A stretch of 64,000 nt of DNA from VXRD01 sp965232265 (GTDB taxonomy: Bacteria; Latescibacterota; UBA2968). Positions 34,884 to 43,298 of the stretch are shown here, one piece after another (the first letter of the stretch is position 1; each line of letters begins with the position of its first letter). The notes beneath the pieces are model-generated. The model had not been told where the DNA came from, ran no database searches, and saw only the letters and a list, made by a program, of their open reading frames with translations. The stretch spans positions 3,348,001-3,412,000 of the forward strand of contig CBDDPH010000002.1 of NCBI GenBank assembly GCA_965232265.1, read 5' to 3'. The position numbers and the translations under genes were made by a program.

Positions 34884-35966
34884 TTAAACGTGAAAAATGT
34901 ACAAATTCCGTTCTTCCAAGGGTAAATTAACCCACGAACTCCCCCGACGGTGGCTCTCCGCCACGGCAATACATGCCTCAGTGATATGATGGGCAACCGC
35001 CACATGCCCCAACGATGGACGCCCTTGCTCATACGCGTCTATCAAATCCTCCAGACACGACACCACATGGCTTTTCGGCGCAACAGGCGCGACCTCTGCA
35101 TCATCCCATCCCTGGCGTTTGCCCACCAGACTACCGGCTTTTCTAAGCTTTATTCCATCCCCATTGTTAATCGACCGGATGCACCCCTTTGTCCCCATCA
35201 CCTCAAACTCCCATCCACCAGCGGGTACCGACCACGCTTCTATGCCATTTTCAAATCGCAATTGATAAGTCGCGCTCGGATCAAAAGCAATGTGATTGTT
35301 TTCAATCGCAAGATCTCGCGGCAACAATTCACCGCGCACCGCTTCGATTTTCGGATCGCCCAACAAAAAAGAGAGCGTATCTATAGAGTGGATATGCCCG
35401 TGCATCAAAGACGAGGCTGCGTAGTGAACAGCCGCTCTGGGTTCACCAATCTCACCCTCGGCAATTGCGTGGCGCACGGCGTGATAGCCCACGTTAAATC
35501 GCCTCAAAACACCCGTATTAAACACCGTGCCATTTGCTCTCACCGCTTCCAAAATCTCATCCGCCCGCGCCATCGAACTCGCCATCGCCTTCTCCACATA
35601 CAACATCGGCACGCCAGCATTGGCAAGGCCCACGGTTAAATCCGCATGCGAATCGCCCCTGAAATTGGCATCGGGTGCTCTATTGGCGGGCTTAAACAAA
35701 CCCGAAGCCGTTGTACACACCGCCACCAGATCGAGCGACTCTCGCGCCACCATCTCCAGATAATCTTCGTAAACAGCCTCCACACCCCATCGCTCGGCAA
35801 AAGCCGCCCGCTTATCCGCTTGCAAGTCAGAACCGGCGACCAGTTCGAGTTGATCTATCGCCTCACAACACGCCGCAACAGAATACGGTTTGACAGCATG
35901 CCCTTCATCGTCAATAGTACTGCCCATGCGCCCCAATCCAATAATACCCACGCGGTAGGTTTTCAA
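34884..35966 (-). CDS. Gfo/Idh/MocA-family oxidoreductase, EKA variant (paralogue)
   Basis: 360 residues from a TTG start at 35966 with AAAGGAGG seven bases upstream; the frame continues to 36035 without a better start. The NAD-binding YRVGIIGLGRMGSTIDDEGH is followed by YVEKAMASSMARADEILEA, where EKP is EKA as in its neighbour. The C-terminal domain has AAVHYAASSLMHGHIHSID, a typical substrate-site region with two His. Paralogue of 33787-34863, which it precedes by 20 bases. Probably a dimer/tetramer dehydrogenase of a modified sugar. Confidence 0.87.
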   Translation of the reverse strand: MKTYRVGIIGLGRMGSTIDDEGHAVKPYSVAACCEAIDQLELVAGSDLQADKRAAFAERWGVEAVYEDYLEMVARESLDLVAVCTTASGLFKPANRAPDANFRGDSHADLTVGLANAGVPMLYVEKAMASSMARADEILEAVRANGTVFNTGVLRRFNVGYHAVRHAIAEGEIGEPRAAVHYAASSLMHGHIHSIDTLSFLLGDPKIEAVRGELLPRDLAIENNHIAFDPSATYQLRFENGIEAWSVPAGGWEFEVMGTKGCIRSINNGDGIKLRKAGSLVGKRQGWDDAEVAPVAPKSHVVSCLEDLIDAYEQGRPSLGHVAVAHHITEACIAVAESHRRGSSWVNLPLEERNLYIFHV

Positions 35967-36038
35967 AACGCGCCTCCTTTTATTTTTCAGTCGAACGCTT
36001 GCATTATGCCATGAACAGGCGGACAACACAATCACAAT

Positions 36039-37481
36039 CTATTGCCCCTTGAAATCGCGCCAGAACCGCATCACAAATTCCCACGCGAACAAACGGATAG
36101 CAATCGCATAAGCAATGCTCCCGACCACAACGCCCAACAACAGAGCCTCAACATGCCCCAGATTTGTCAATGATCGAACCACAACCAGCGCAACCGCGAC
36201 CCACAGCGTCGTCAACAATGGCCCGACATAAGACTTAAAATAATCGACCATTCGCAAATCGATCAACCGGTTGACCAGTATTTGCGTAACCACGAGAAAT
36301 AACACGGCAGCCGCTGAAAGCACGGCAGCGATCCCATCAATGCCATAGCGCACGCCCCAATAAAGCGCGGGCACAAAAACAATCAGATTTACAAGCGTCC
36401 ACCGAAACGACCAGTTTGCCTTCCCCTTGGCGAGAAAAACCGATCCCACAACCGTACCCACAGCTTTAATCATTCCCGCTAAAATCAATAGCCTGAGTGG
36501 ATTAAGAGCAGGCAACATCTCCTCGCCTTTCACCAGTAACAAAATCTCTCGCCCATAAATAAAACCACCTATGAGCGCGGGCCAGGAAAAAAGGGCAATG
36601 GCAGTAATCGTGCGCGTATATCCCCGTCGCAAAGTCTGATTATTGCGCTGCACCACAGAAAAAGCCGGAAAAATCACCCGCGTCAGCACAACACTCGCCC
36701 GATTCAACGGCACCATCGTGTATTGATAGGCAAAAGCATACAGACCCGCGGCAACAGGCCCCAGCAAAACGGGGACAAAATAGACCTTGTCCAGATTATT
36801 GTTGATATTGTTGAGCAGATTCGCGCCAGAAACATGGAAGCCAAATGGCAAAAGCGCCTTCAGTTTTGCCCAACTAAACGACAGCGACGGCATCCAGGCA
36901 GCGGCAATCCACAAACCACCCAACAATGCGATCTCCCTGGCGACTGCATTCCAAACCGCACTTTTTATCCCCCAACCGCCAATGAGAAGACCAATGCCGA
37001 CCATTGCGGCAATCAACGCAGCGGCCATTTCACTTATGGCTATGGACTGAAAGCGCAAATCCCGAGCCAGAATTGCTTTCACAATACCCGAAACAGAGGC
37101 AAGCGGAATAATCAAAGCCATGGGTTTTGCAATATCAAAAAACGCCGCGATATTCGGCGTTCTCCCCCACCAGATCATGAGAAGCCACTCGCTCGCTATA
37201 AACCCGACAAAAAGCGCAACCCCCACAAAAAGACAGGCCCAAAAAGCAGAAGAAAAATGGATCCGCGAGGCATCTTGATATTTTATCAGCGCATCATTTA
37301 GCCCCAATACACCCACCGCCTGAAACAAAACCAGAACGCGCTGTGCCCAGATGAAATACCCCATATCTTCCAGATTTAGAATCCGGAAAAAAATTAGTGT
37401 CACGATGAGATGCACGCCCAACCCACCGCCTGTCCAAAACGCACCGCGCACCGCTCGTGTTGCCAAAGACTGATCGCTCAT
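36039..37481 (-). CDS. oligosaccharide flippase (MOP/Wzx-like, polysaccharide biosynthesis)
   Basis: 480 residues with about 12-14 hydrophobic helices, matching Wzx/RfbX-like flippases that move lipid-linked glycans or exopolysaccharide units across the inner membrane. The N-terminus (TRAVRGAFWTGGGLGVHLIVTLIFFRIL) and the GLYAFAYQYTMVPLNRASVVLTRVIFPAFS block are typical of the family. ATG 37481 is chosen; an in-frame GTG at 37493 would overlap the upstream stop by seven bases. No glycosyltransferases are nearby, so its glycan is unknown. Confidence 0.86.
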   Translation of the reverse strand: MSDQSLATRAVRGAFWTGGGLGVHLIVTLIFFRILNLEDMGYFIWAQRVLVLFQAVGVLGLNDALIKYQDASRIHFSSAFWACLFVGVALFVGFIASEWLLMIWWGRTPNIAAFFDIAKPMALIIPLASVSGIVKAILARDLRFQSIAISEMAAALIAAMVGIGLLIGGWGIKSAVWNAVAREIALLGGLWIAAAWMPSLSFSWAKLKALLPFGFHVSGANLLNNINNNLDKVYFVPVLLGPVAAGLYAFAYQYTMVPLNRASVVLTRVIFPAFSVVQRNNQTLRRGYTRTITAIALFSWPALIGGFIYGREILLLVKGEEMLPALNPLRLLILAGMIKAVGTVVGSVFLAKGKANWSFRWTLVNLIVFVPALYWGVRYGIDGIAAVLSAAAVLFLVVTQILVNRLIDLRMVDYFKSYVGPLLTTLWVAVALVVVRSLTNLGHVEALLLGVVVGSIAYAIAIRLFAWEFVMRFWRDFKGQ

Positions 37482-37486
37482 ATTCC

Positions 37487-39442
37487 CTACCACGAATGCA
37501 TGTGATGCCCGCGTCCGGGAAACCAGATTTGATCCACCAGATAGGACGTGAACACGGCAAGCCCATAGCCCACCAACATCCCCACAAAAAAGGGCCTGCT
37601 ACGCCGATAAAGCGACGCCCCGCCAATGCGGAGAATAATCGCTTTGGCACTCCACGCAATCAAAATAGACATCGTCGAATGCATCGCGTGTCCCACTGGC
37701 ACAATCATCCCCATAGGATGCAGGGGCCACCACGTAAAGCGATACCGCAAAAAACTCATCACACTAAAAATGAGCATCCCAGCCCCTAAAAACAAATAGC
37801 GTTCGGGTTTGTATTCGGGCACTTCTTTTAACGCTTTGACCAGCGCGTCGTACACGCGCGGTGGATAGCGCGTAAATGGAAGATCATTAAAATTATACGC
37901 GCCATACGCATAGCTCAAAAAAATCGTCAGAATCACCGTCCAGCCAATCCCCACAATGAGCGTCACAAGCACGACCATCAACAAACGCCCCCTTTGTCGC
38001 TGGATCAACTCGCCCAACCTGGCAATGTGAACCAGAGGCACCATAAACATCGCTTTGCTCTGGCAACGCAGGGCAGAAAACAACGTGATCGACGTGCGTG
38101 CCCCCGCCGAATAATCTGCAGGATGAAAAAACAAACCCGCGAACCCGGCCTCGTTGATCGGCATGCTCATATACACCACGCCGGTCTCGGCAATCACCCG
38201 GGCAAGACCCACATAAGCGATGAACAAACCCAGCGTTATCAGACACACAAACTTCCATTCCAACCCCATGGTGTGCAACCACAACAACATGAACAACACG
38301 CTGATCACAAGCGAAATAACCGCCATGCGATGCGACATCAACTCATTCGAATCATCCACAGTATCATCGCCCCGCAAAGCCTTGCGAAACACATCCTTCA
38401 AATGCAGCCGCGCCGTCCAAAATGTCCAAAAAACCAGAGCGATAAATGCCCCGGCACTCTGCAGCCCCGCCACCGCATCGCCGGGACCCGTTTTGGCCGA
38501 CAATGTGAACCCAATCCGACGAAAAAAAGCAATCTCATTGAGATACAGAACGTGAAAGACCAGAATGGAAAACAACACATCCACATTGGCAAAATACGCA
38601 AAGCCAATCGTAAAAAAATTCACCCCTGTATGCTGCGGGGGATAAAATCGGGCAAAATAAAACCACTGCTGTCCCAACCAGATAATGGGAATACCGGGGT
38701 TGAAATACGACATAATATTCCACGCCTTCACAAAAAAAATCAGGCCGCATCCGATCCAGAACAGCCGATTGTACAAAATGCCTTCCCGCTTTGGCGCGTC
38801 AGCCGCTGAAGCCAGTTCGACCGGCGGACCGAGCACGGGATAAGCCACGCGCTCGTGTTCCGACCACTGTTTCCGCAACATACTCGAAAGCGCGATAGAC
38901 GCCAGAACAATGGCCGCAACAACGCTCAACCACCAGAACAGCGGCACAACCCACACATCCCAGGGAATGGACTGTCCCGCAGGCAAGCCCTCGTAAAGCC
39001 ATTGCATGGCATAGCCTTCATTGCTCGGCACCAGCCAATCGGGCAAATGCGGATGGACAAATTCCGACCATTGATTTTCGGGCGTCGCCAGATAATGCGG
39101 CACCGAAATCATGCCCAGGAAAAAACTCGTCAGACCATAAGCGGGAATGGCCGCGCCCAAAAGCCCCATCGCCAGTACCACCAGCAACTCGGTTTGACAC
39201 AGCGCATAGCGCGGCTTTATCCAGCGCACCAGTTGATTCAGCAACACCACCAGTATGTATGTACACAACAATACCATTGGGAAATGGCTGATATTCATAC
39301 GCGATGTGTGGGCGATATACTCGGCATGCGTATTCCAAAACGCAATCCACAGCACCACCACCAACCCAAAAAGAACAGCCCTGAGCGTGATGCCCTCGCG
39401 CGTCGCTGTATCTGTTGTATTTGAGGCTTGTAATTCGGCCAT
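37487..39442 (-). CDS. large polytopic membrane protein (DUF6785/DUF6784-like)
   Basis: 651 residues with roughly 14-16 hydrophobic segments, including early helices TLRAVLFGLVVVLWIAFW and MVLLCTYILVVLLNQLV. The segment ALCQTELLVVLAMGLLGAAIPAYGLTSFFLGMIS resembles transporter-like families, and LPDWLVP, AYPVLGPPVEL and FFHPADYSAGARTS are patterns I associate with DUF6785/6784 proteins of planctomycete- and latescibacterial-type genomes. No function is established. It might be an oligosaccharide or peptide transporter. AAAGGTGG precedes the ATG. A hairpin upstream separates it from the GNAT operon. Confidence 0.75.
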   Translation of the reverse strand: MAELQASNTTDTATREGITLRAVLFGLVVVLWIAFWNTHAEYIAHTSRMNISHFPMVLLCTYILVVLLNQLVRWIKPRYALCQTELLVVLAMGLLGAAIPAYGLTSFFLGMISVPHYLATPENQWSEFVHPHLPDWLVPSNEGYAMQWLYEGLPAGQSIPWDVWVVPLFWWLSVVAAIVLASIALSSMLRKQWSEHERVAYPVLGPPVELASAADAPKREGILYNRLFWIGCGLIFFVKAWNIMSYFNPGIPIIWLGQQWFYFARFYPPQHTGVNFFTIGFAYFANVDVLFSILVFHVLYLNEIAFFRRIGFTLSAKTGPGDAVAGLQSAGAFIALVFWTFWTARLHLKDVFRKALRGDDTVDDSNELMSHRMAVISLVISVLFMLLWLHTMGLEWKFVCLITLGLFIAYVGLARVIAETGVVYMSMPINEAGFAGLFFHPADYSAGARTSITLFSALRCQSKAMFMVPLVHIARLGELIQRQRGRLLMVVLVTLIVGIGWTVILTIFLSYAYGAYNFNDLPFTRYPPRVYDALVKALKEVPEYKPERYLFLGAGMLIFSVMSFLRYRFTWWPLHPMGMIVPVGHAMHSTMSILIAWSAKAIILRIGGASLYRRSRPFFVGMLVGYGLAVFTSYLVDQIWFPGRGHHMHSW

Positions 39443-39481
39443 AATCCACCTTTCTCAATCAGCGTCTGAGCCACCAAACTA

Positions 39482-39529
39482 ATAACAGGAGACAAAAGAT
39501 GCAACCGCGCATCTCTCGCCTCCTGTTAT
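39482..39529 (-). terminator. long-loop hairpin after the GNAT gene
   Basis: Perfect 10-base arms ATAACAGGAG and CTCCTGTTAT enclose a 28-base loop holding an inner GATGC/GCATC pair. It sits between the GNAT stop (39543) and the membrane-protein start. It could terminate the GNAT operon or act as a leader structure; no T-run is seen. Confidence 0.45.
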
Positions 39530-39542
39530 GACTTACAACAGA

Positions 39543-39998
39543 CTACGCAAATCCATCTGCCCGATTTCTGCGCCCCCACAAGCGATACTCAAAAGTAACG
39601 CAGTCCGCAGCACTGTGCCCCAGCCACTTGAACCCCACCGATTCAAACACCGCCATCGCACCAACCCTATCGCCCGGCACAATCGCCTCTAACAACCGCA
39701 CCCCCGCCTCACGCAAATGCTCAGTCAGCGCATTGACCAACCGCGTAGCCACGCCAAAACGCCGATGCGTGTCACGTACCCCAAGCCTCACAATCACAGC
39801 CTGCATCTCATCCTGCAACCACGCCACAAACCCAATCACACACTCGCCTTGCACAGCCACAAGCACCTGTTCTACATCTATGGACGCACAGCCGCCTGAC
39901 AAATCCACAATACATTGTGGCCCAATCAGTTCTATCAGTTCTTTAAGGGCTTCTTTATCGGAGGTTTGTGCCAAACGCACGGTTAAATTGGGTAACAT
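39543..39998 (-). CDS. GNAT-family N-acetyltransferase
   Basis: 151 residues, a single GNAT domain using acetyl-CoA. The conserved acetyl-CoA motif A is VRLGVRDTHRRFGVATRLVNALTEH with Arg-x2-Gly-x-Ala, followed by AMAVFESVGFKWLG (motif B). ATG 39998 overlaps the upstream stop as TGATG; an in-frame GTG 40001 is possible. Translational coupling to the AbiEii-like gene suggests a three-gene unit. GNATs in such settings can be TA-type toxins that acetylate tRNA, or simple modifying enzymes; no TacA-like antitoxin is present. Confidence 0.86.
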   Translation of the reverse strand: MLPNLTVRLAQTSDKEALKELIELIGPQCIVDLSGGCASIDVEQVLVAVQGECVIGFVAWLQDEMQAVIVRLGVRDTHRRFGVATRLVNALTEHLREAGVRLLEAIVPGDRVGAMAVFESVGFKWLGHSAADCVTFEYRLWGRRNRADGFA

Positions 39999-40705
39999 CA
40001 CTCATGGACCGAGACATTTTGCTCGCAAATGTAATCGAAAACAACAACCGCGACATGAGTGCAAACCGCTGTCACCGCGTTCCAGTCGTGCCACTGTTCG
40101 GCGAGGTCCTTGTATTCCGAAAGTTCTGTGTCCTCTAAGTCGTAGGGCAAGGGATTTGAGAGTTGCACCTGTAATTGTTGCAATGCGGACTCCCCGTTGT
40201 CCTGGCGGTACAATCTGTCGAAAGGTCGCAGGGCCTCTGCTATGGCCTGGTCGCCCATCTGGTGTGCGAGTGCGGCAAAGTCGATATAGTCGCGTGTCGC
40301 GTTGCGTTTGAGAATCAGCACGCCTTTGATGCGGAGTATTTCTGCTCTGGTTGGAATCGTCAACATCGCGCCCTGATGTTGGAGTGTCGTCGTTTCCAGC
40401 GGCTCGCCACGGATCAGTTGACGCACACCCGTCTCAATTCCGTCAAGGCTGCCGAGTATTTGGACCGGGCGCGTCACACGGGCAGTCTTCCACCCAGACA
40501 CCGACTCTAATTGGGCGAGAATCTCATCGAATCGACGGCGCAAATCAAGCAACACATGATCTGCGTCTTGAGAAAGACGATGCTCGGCATGGATGGCTGC
40601 CGCAGTCCCTCCCACCAGCACAGCTTCAGGCAGAATCTGCTGGAGGCGGCACGCCGACGACAGCACGCGATCCCACTCAGGAAGTATCGCGGTGTTTTTT
40701 GACAT
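39998..40705 (-). CDS. AbiEii/nucleotidyltransferase-fold protein
   Basis: 235 residues. The core LVGGTAAAIHAEHRLSQDADHVLLD matches the minimal nucleotidyltransferase G-G/S...D-x-D-like motif of AbiEii and related toxins, with SQDADHV giving the carboxylates. TRAEILRIKGVLILKRNATRDYIDFAALA is the usual downstream helix with the Lys and RDYxD. AbiEii proteins transfer nucleotides to targets in abortive infection or toxin-antitoxin pairs. It overlaps the small upstream gene by 29 bases and the GNAT gene by one. Its partner is not a classic AbiEi, so whether this is a true TA system is uncertain. Confidence 0.8.
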   Translation of the reverse strand: MSKNTAILPEWDRVLSSACRLQQILPEAVLVGGTAAAIHAEHRLSQDADHVLLDLRRRFDEILAQLESVSGWKTARVTRPVQILGSLDGIETGVRQLIRGEPLETTTLQHQGAMLTIPTRAEILRIKGVLILKRNATRDYIDFAALAHQMGDQAIAEALRPFDRLYRQDNGESALQQLQVQLSNPLPYDLEDTELSEYKDLAEQWHDWNAVTAVCTHVAVVVFDYICEQNVSVHE

Positions 40706-40904
40706 AGTTCATCCAAAAATGATGACGCTGAGCATACGGATCAGCAACGCAATGGGCGCAGACGCGCTCGATCTTGTCGAACAAAGCGCGGTCTTCAAGA
40801 GCCGCCCGGCGCAACTCGGCCCAATCATCCCATCGACCACGACGAATCACATCGTCTATCGCGGCGAGCGTAAAGTCTTGATGGTTTAAGTGACGGTGTT
40901 GCAC
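40677..40904 (-). CDS. small partner protein of the AbiEii-like gene
   Basis: 75 residues, soluble, starting at GTG 40904. Helical text (LAAIDDVIRRGRWDDWAELRRAALEDRALFDKIERVC) with a C-terminal basic stretch (YAQRHHFWMNYVKKHRDTS). It overlaps the start of the nucleotidyltransferase-like gene by 29 bases, a strong sign that the two are translated together. Its place and size suit an antitoxin, but I do not recognise the family. Confidence 0.62.
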   Translation of the reverse strand: MQHRHLNHQDFTLAAIDDVIRRGRWDDWAELRRAALEDRALFDKIERVCAHCVADPYAQRHHFWMNYVKKHRDTS

Positions 40905-41354
40905 CGCTCATTCCTTTTGCAATTTAATTTACCTAATGTTCCGCGTGGTTTCTTACAATATATGAGAACGCAATTTTTGAATCAAATCATTACTGCTATT
41001 TTTCTTCACTCACTCCCTACACACCCCACACACACCTTTGTGCAGTCAGTGACCGGGTTCCATGTGCTGTCGGTCCACTCAATACTGCTTTTGCGTGCCC
41101 TTCAGAATAATTCAAATACTGCACATAAGTATAGTTTTCCTTGCAAAAAGGTCAAGTATAGAGTATTTTGATTCTGGAAGGAATTGGAACTTTATGTAAT
41201 CGTCGTAGAGTTTGGGAGACCACTTGCCGAGGTAAAAAGAAAATGAGTGCGCTTGATAAATTCCACAATAAGGCTTTCGCGTGCGTGTCCAGATTTCTAC
41301 AACGACAAGTGTTTCTCTGAGTTCCACCACTTCAAAAATTCAGGAGATTAATCA
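40905..41354. other. AT-rich gap, left border of the HEPN-McrBC block
   Basis: 450 bases with no convincing gene. It holds pyrimidine-rich, AT-rich text, low in G compared with flanking DNA, and at 41152-41180 the left copy of a 29-base direct repeat whose other copy is at 46608-46636. A minus-strand frame at 41112-41330 covers the repeat, but has no ribosome site. Promoters for both flanking divergent genes must lie here; none stands out. Confidence 0.5.
41152..41180. repeat. left copy of a 29-base direct repeat flanking the HEPN-McrBC block
   Basis: TCAAGTAT, four variable bases, then TATTTTGATTCTGGAAG. The right copy at 46608-46636 matches 25 of 29 positions in the same orientation. The pair brackets 5.4 kb containing the HEPN protein, mcrBC and the HicB/HsdS scar. 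Confidence 0.7.
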
Positions 41355-43028
41355 ATGTGGGTGTATGCCCATCGTAATGGAATGGACAGATATAGCCGTT
41401 ACTTAAACGTGAATCTTTATTTACCCTCCACCGGGAGTTTAGCGAAGGTTTGCCATGGGCAGTTTGGCCAATATCTTAAAGACAGATTGGAAATCCAGCG
41501 GATACCTTACGGTCTTTCAATCGCAGATATGATTGTCAATCGTGCTCTAATTCCCGATCTATTCGTCGAGTTGCCCTCCGAATATTTTGTGAGCCGGAAG
41601 GATTTTCCTTGTACAGGGAACGTCGCAATACCGGAAGAACTGGAATCCGCCGCTTACCATAGCGTGTATATTCCCGATGACGGCACTTGGTCGCTTGAAT
41701 CTCTTTTGCATCCTTATGATGGAGAACTGAAAAGAGATTTTGTCTATCGGTTCTCAGGGGAAGTCCCTCGAACTCTGAAGAAACAGGAGCATCCTAATGG
41801 AGTTTCTTTTCGACCGTATGAAGCATATTTTTCCTATTGGAAAAGCTATATATTCGTGGAAGCCCTCAATAGGTACGATGATATTGATAAATTTCTCTCG
41901 TGGGAGACAGGGCGAGAAATTTTGTTATCGAAATTTATCGACGTGAGCCAGCAATGGGAAGAGAATTACAAGGATGTTTTCACACGACTCTCCTTTTACA
42001 GAACAGCCAAAACAATTTTGACCCTATGGAAGGGCCCTCGCCCTTCAACGACCTACCAGGAACTTTCAGAGTTTATCCAAAAGGTGACGGATTGTAATTC
42101 TGAATTGCTGGAACAGGATATGGAAAAACTCTTGATTCTATTTGAAGACTGGAAAAAAAATCAAAAAGAGGAAAGACGGTATTATCCACAGGCGATAGAG
42201 CTTCTCAGGCAGGATATATATTTTTTCCTTGAATGGCTTTGTCTCCTGAGTAGAAATCCGCAAGAAGTGTATTTTAAAAAATGGAGCGAGGAGGCTGCCA
42301 CATTGAGCGAATGGGCAAAACTCAGCGAGGCAATCCCCTACGAAGAATTTGAATTAGAAAGCAAATTTATGATATATGCACCAGACTATGCTGAGATTTT
42401 AAAAAAAGAGGGATATCTAACGAATGCCAAAGGCATCTATGCCCGGCTCGCTAAACACGAGAGTTTTTGGCCTTGGATCCGCGCTTTCTCCGATTTACAC
42501 GACCAATTAGTTCCAACAAGTTCCACTAAATCTCTCGTTTTCAAACAACCTCGAATTCTTGATCATCTTCTTGTATTGGCAATTCGTACGGAAGTATTAA
42601 TTCGGGCGTTTTTTAGAAAGGCCGATCAGTCTGAAGAGGTTCGGGAATTGCGTCTCGTATTTGATCAGTTCTCGAAAAAATTACCCGATGGGTCGAAAGA
42701 ACGAAGTATTTTGGGTACGATTGCTGATACAAAAAAATGGAATAAAACTGAACTAAGCGGAAAACCTGACGAAATTTTTGAGAATATAGACCAAATTCCT
42801 GAGAAAAAAAAATGGAGTAAATTTCAGCGTCATATCTTTTTATCCCTAATGCGATTTGTGACCGCACGAAATTATTTTGCCCACCACTCCTTCAAAGATG
42901 GAACGTTGAATTACCATGTAGAAAAACTCTCGGAACAAATTTTGACTTCTTGCTTGGAAAGTGTGATTTATATGGATTATGTCGTTCAGAAAATTGTTTC
43001 CAAACCAGGCGGTAAAAGCATAAAGTAA
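41355..43028 (+). CDS. uncharacterised protein with C-terminal HEPN-type RNase motif
   Basis: 557 residues, no signal peptide or membrane helix, and A+T-rich codon use quite unlike the window's core genes, which suggests recent acquisition. Most of the protein is helical and unknown to me; residues 1-60 look like a small beta-rich start (RYSRYLNVNLYLPSTGSL), followed by a long helical body. At the C-terminus RFVTARNYFAHHSFKDG gives R505-x4-H510, the R-x4-6-H signature of HEPN ribonucleases, in a helical hairpin context. It is divergent from the AbiEii-like pair and convergent with mcrBC, whose end lies 270 bases away. A nuclease effector of a defence system is a fair inference, not shown. Confidence 0.65.
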   Translation: MWVYAHRNGMDRYSRYLNVNLYLPSTGSLAKVCHGQFGQYLKDRLEIQRIPYGLSIADMIVNRALIPDLFVELPSEYFVSRKDFPCTGNVAIPEELESAAYHSVYIPDDGTWSLESLLHPYDGELKRDFVYRFSGEVPRTLKKQEHPNGVSFRPYEAYFSYWKSYIFVEALNRYDDIDKFLSWETGREILLSKFIDVSQQWEENYKDVFTRLSFYRTAKTILTLWKGPRPSTTYQELSEFIQKVTDCNSELLEQDMEKLLILFEDWKKNQKEERRYYPQAIELLRQDIYFFLEWLCLLSRNPQEVYFKKWSEEAATLSEWAKLSEAIPYEEFELESKFMIYAPDYAEILKKEGYLTNAKGIYARLAKHESFWPWIRAFSDLHDQLVPTSSTKSLVFKQPRILDHLLVLAIRTEVLIRAFFRKADQSEEVRELRLVFDQFSKKLPDGSKERSILGTIADTKKWNKTELSGKPDEIFENIDQIPEKKKWSKFQRHIFLSLMRFVTARNYFAHHSFKDGTLNYHVEKLSEQILTSCLESVIYMDYVVQKIVSKPGGKSIK

Positions 43029-43034
43029 TTGTAC

Positions 43035-43160
43035 TCAGCGCACCTGTATCTTCTTATCAAATCGCTCAATCAACACTTGGTTGGCATCCACTAGTTCCTG
43101 TTCGGCTTCAATCTCAGTGGCAATGGCTTGCTGTTTTTCGAGAGGTGAAAGCAGTCTCAA
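43035..43160 (-). pseudogene. C-terminal remnant of a type I specificity subunit (HsdS)
   Basis: The minus strand reads LLSPLEKQQAIATEIEAEQE, then LVDANQVLIERFDKKIQVR and a stop. The PL-x-EQQ-x-I-x-EI-x-AEQ-x-LV-x-AN pattern is the well-known C-terminal helix of HsdS proteins of type I restriction systems. Nothing else of HsdS, HsdM or HsdR remains nearby. It is joined to the broken HicB gene at about 43150, marking an old deletion or recombination. Confidence 0.75.
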
Positions 43161-43298
43161 AAAACAATTCCAATGCCTCCTTCAATTTTTCCCGAGATTC
43201 AGCCACAGTCGTTCCCTGACTCGCGATATCCAACGCAAGACAGAGGCGACATAGCCATCGCTATCGCGTTCGATAATTTCTGTCAACTGTCTGGTCAT
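43114..43298 (-). pseudogene. broken HicB-like antitoxin gene after mcrC
   Basis: ATG 43298 overlaps the mcrC stop as ATGA, so it was coupled to mcrC. It reads MTRQLTEIIERDSDGYVA, the usual start of HicB/UPF0150 antitoxins, and then loses frame; the conserved LDIASQGTTVAESREKLKEA continues one base off, until ELFFETA, after which HsdS-derived sequence follows in another phase. One missing base near 43241 plus the foreign tail make it a pseudogene. No HicA toxin is present. Confidence 0.75.

Noticed and set aside
41112..41330. 72-codon minus-strand frame upstream of the HEPN gene
   Set aside because: No ribosome site, covers the direct repeat and sits in an AT-rich border; only a short piece (LPESKY) is shared with the other repeat copy. 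Kept as part of the gap description.
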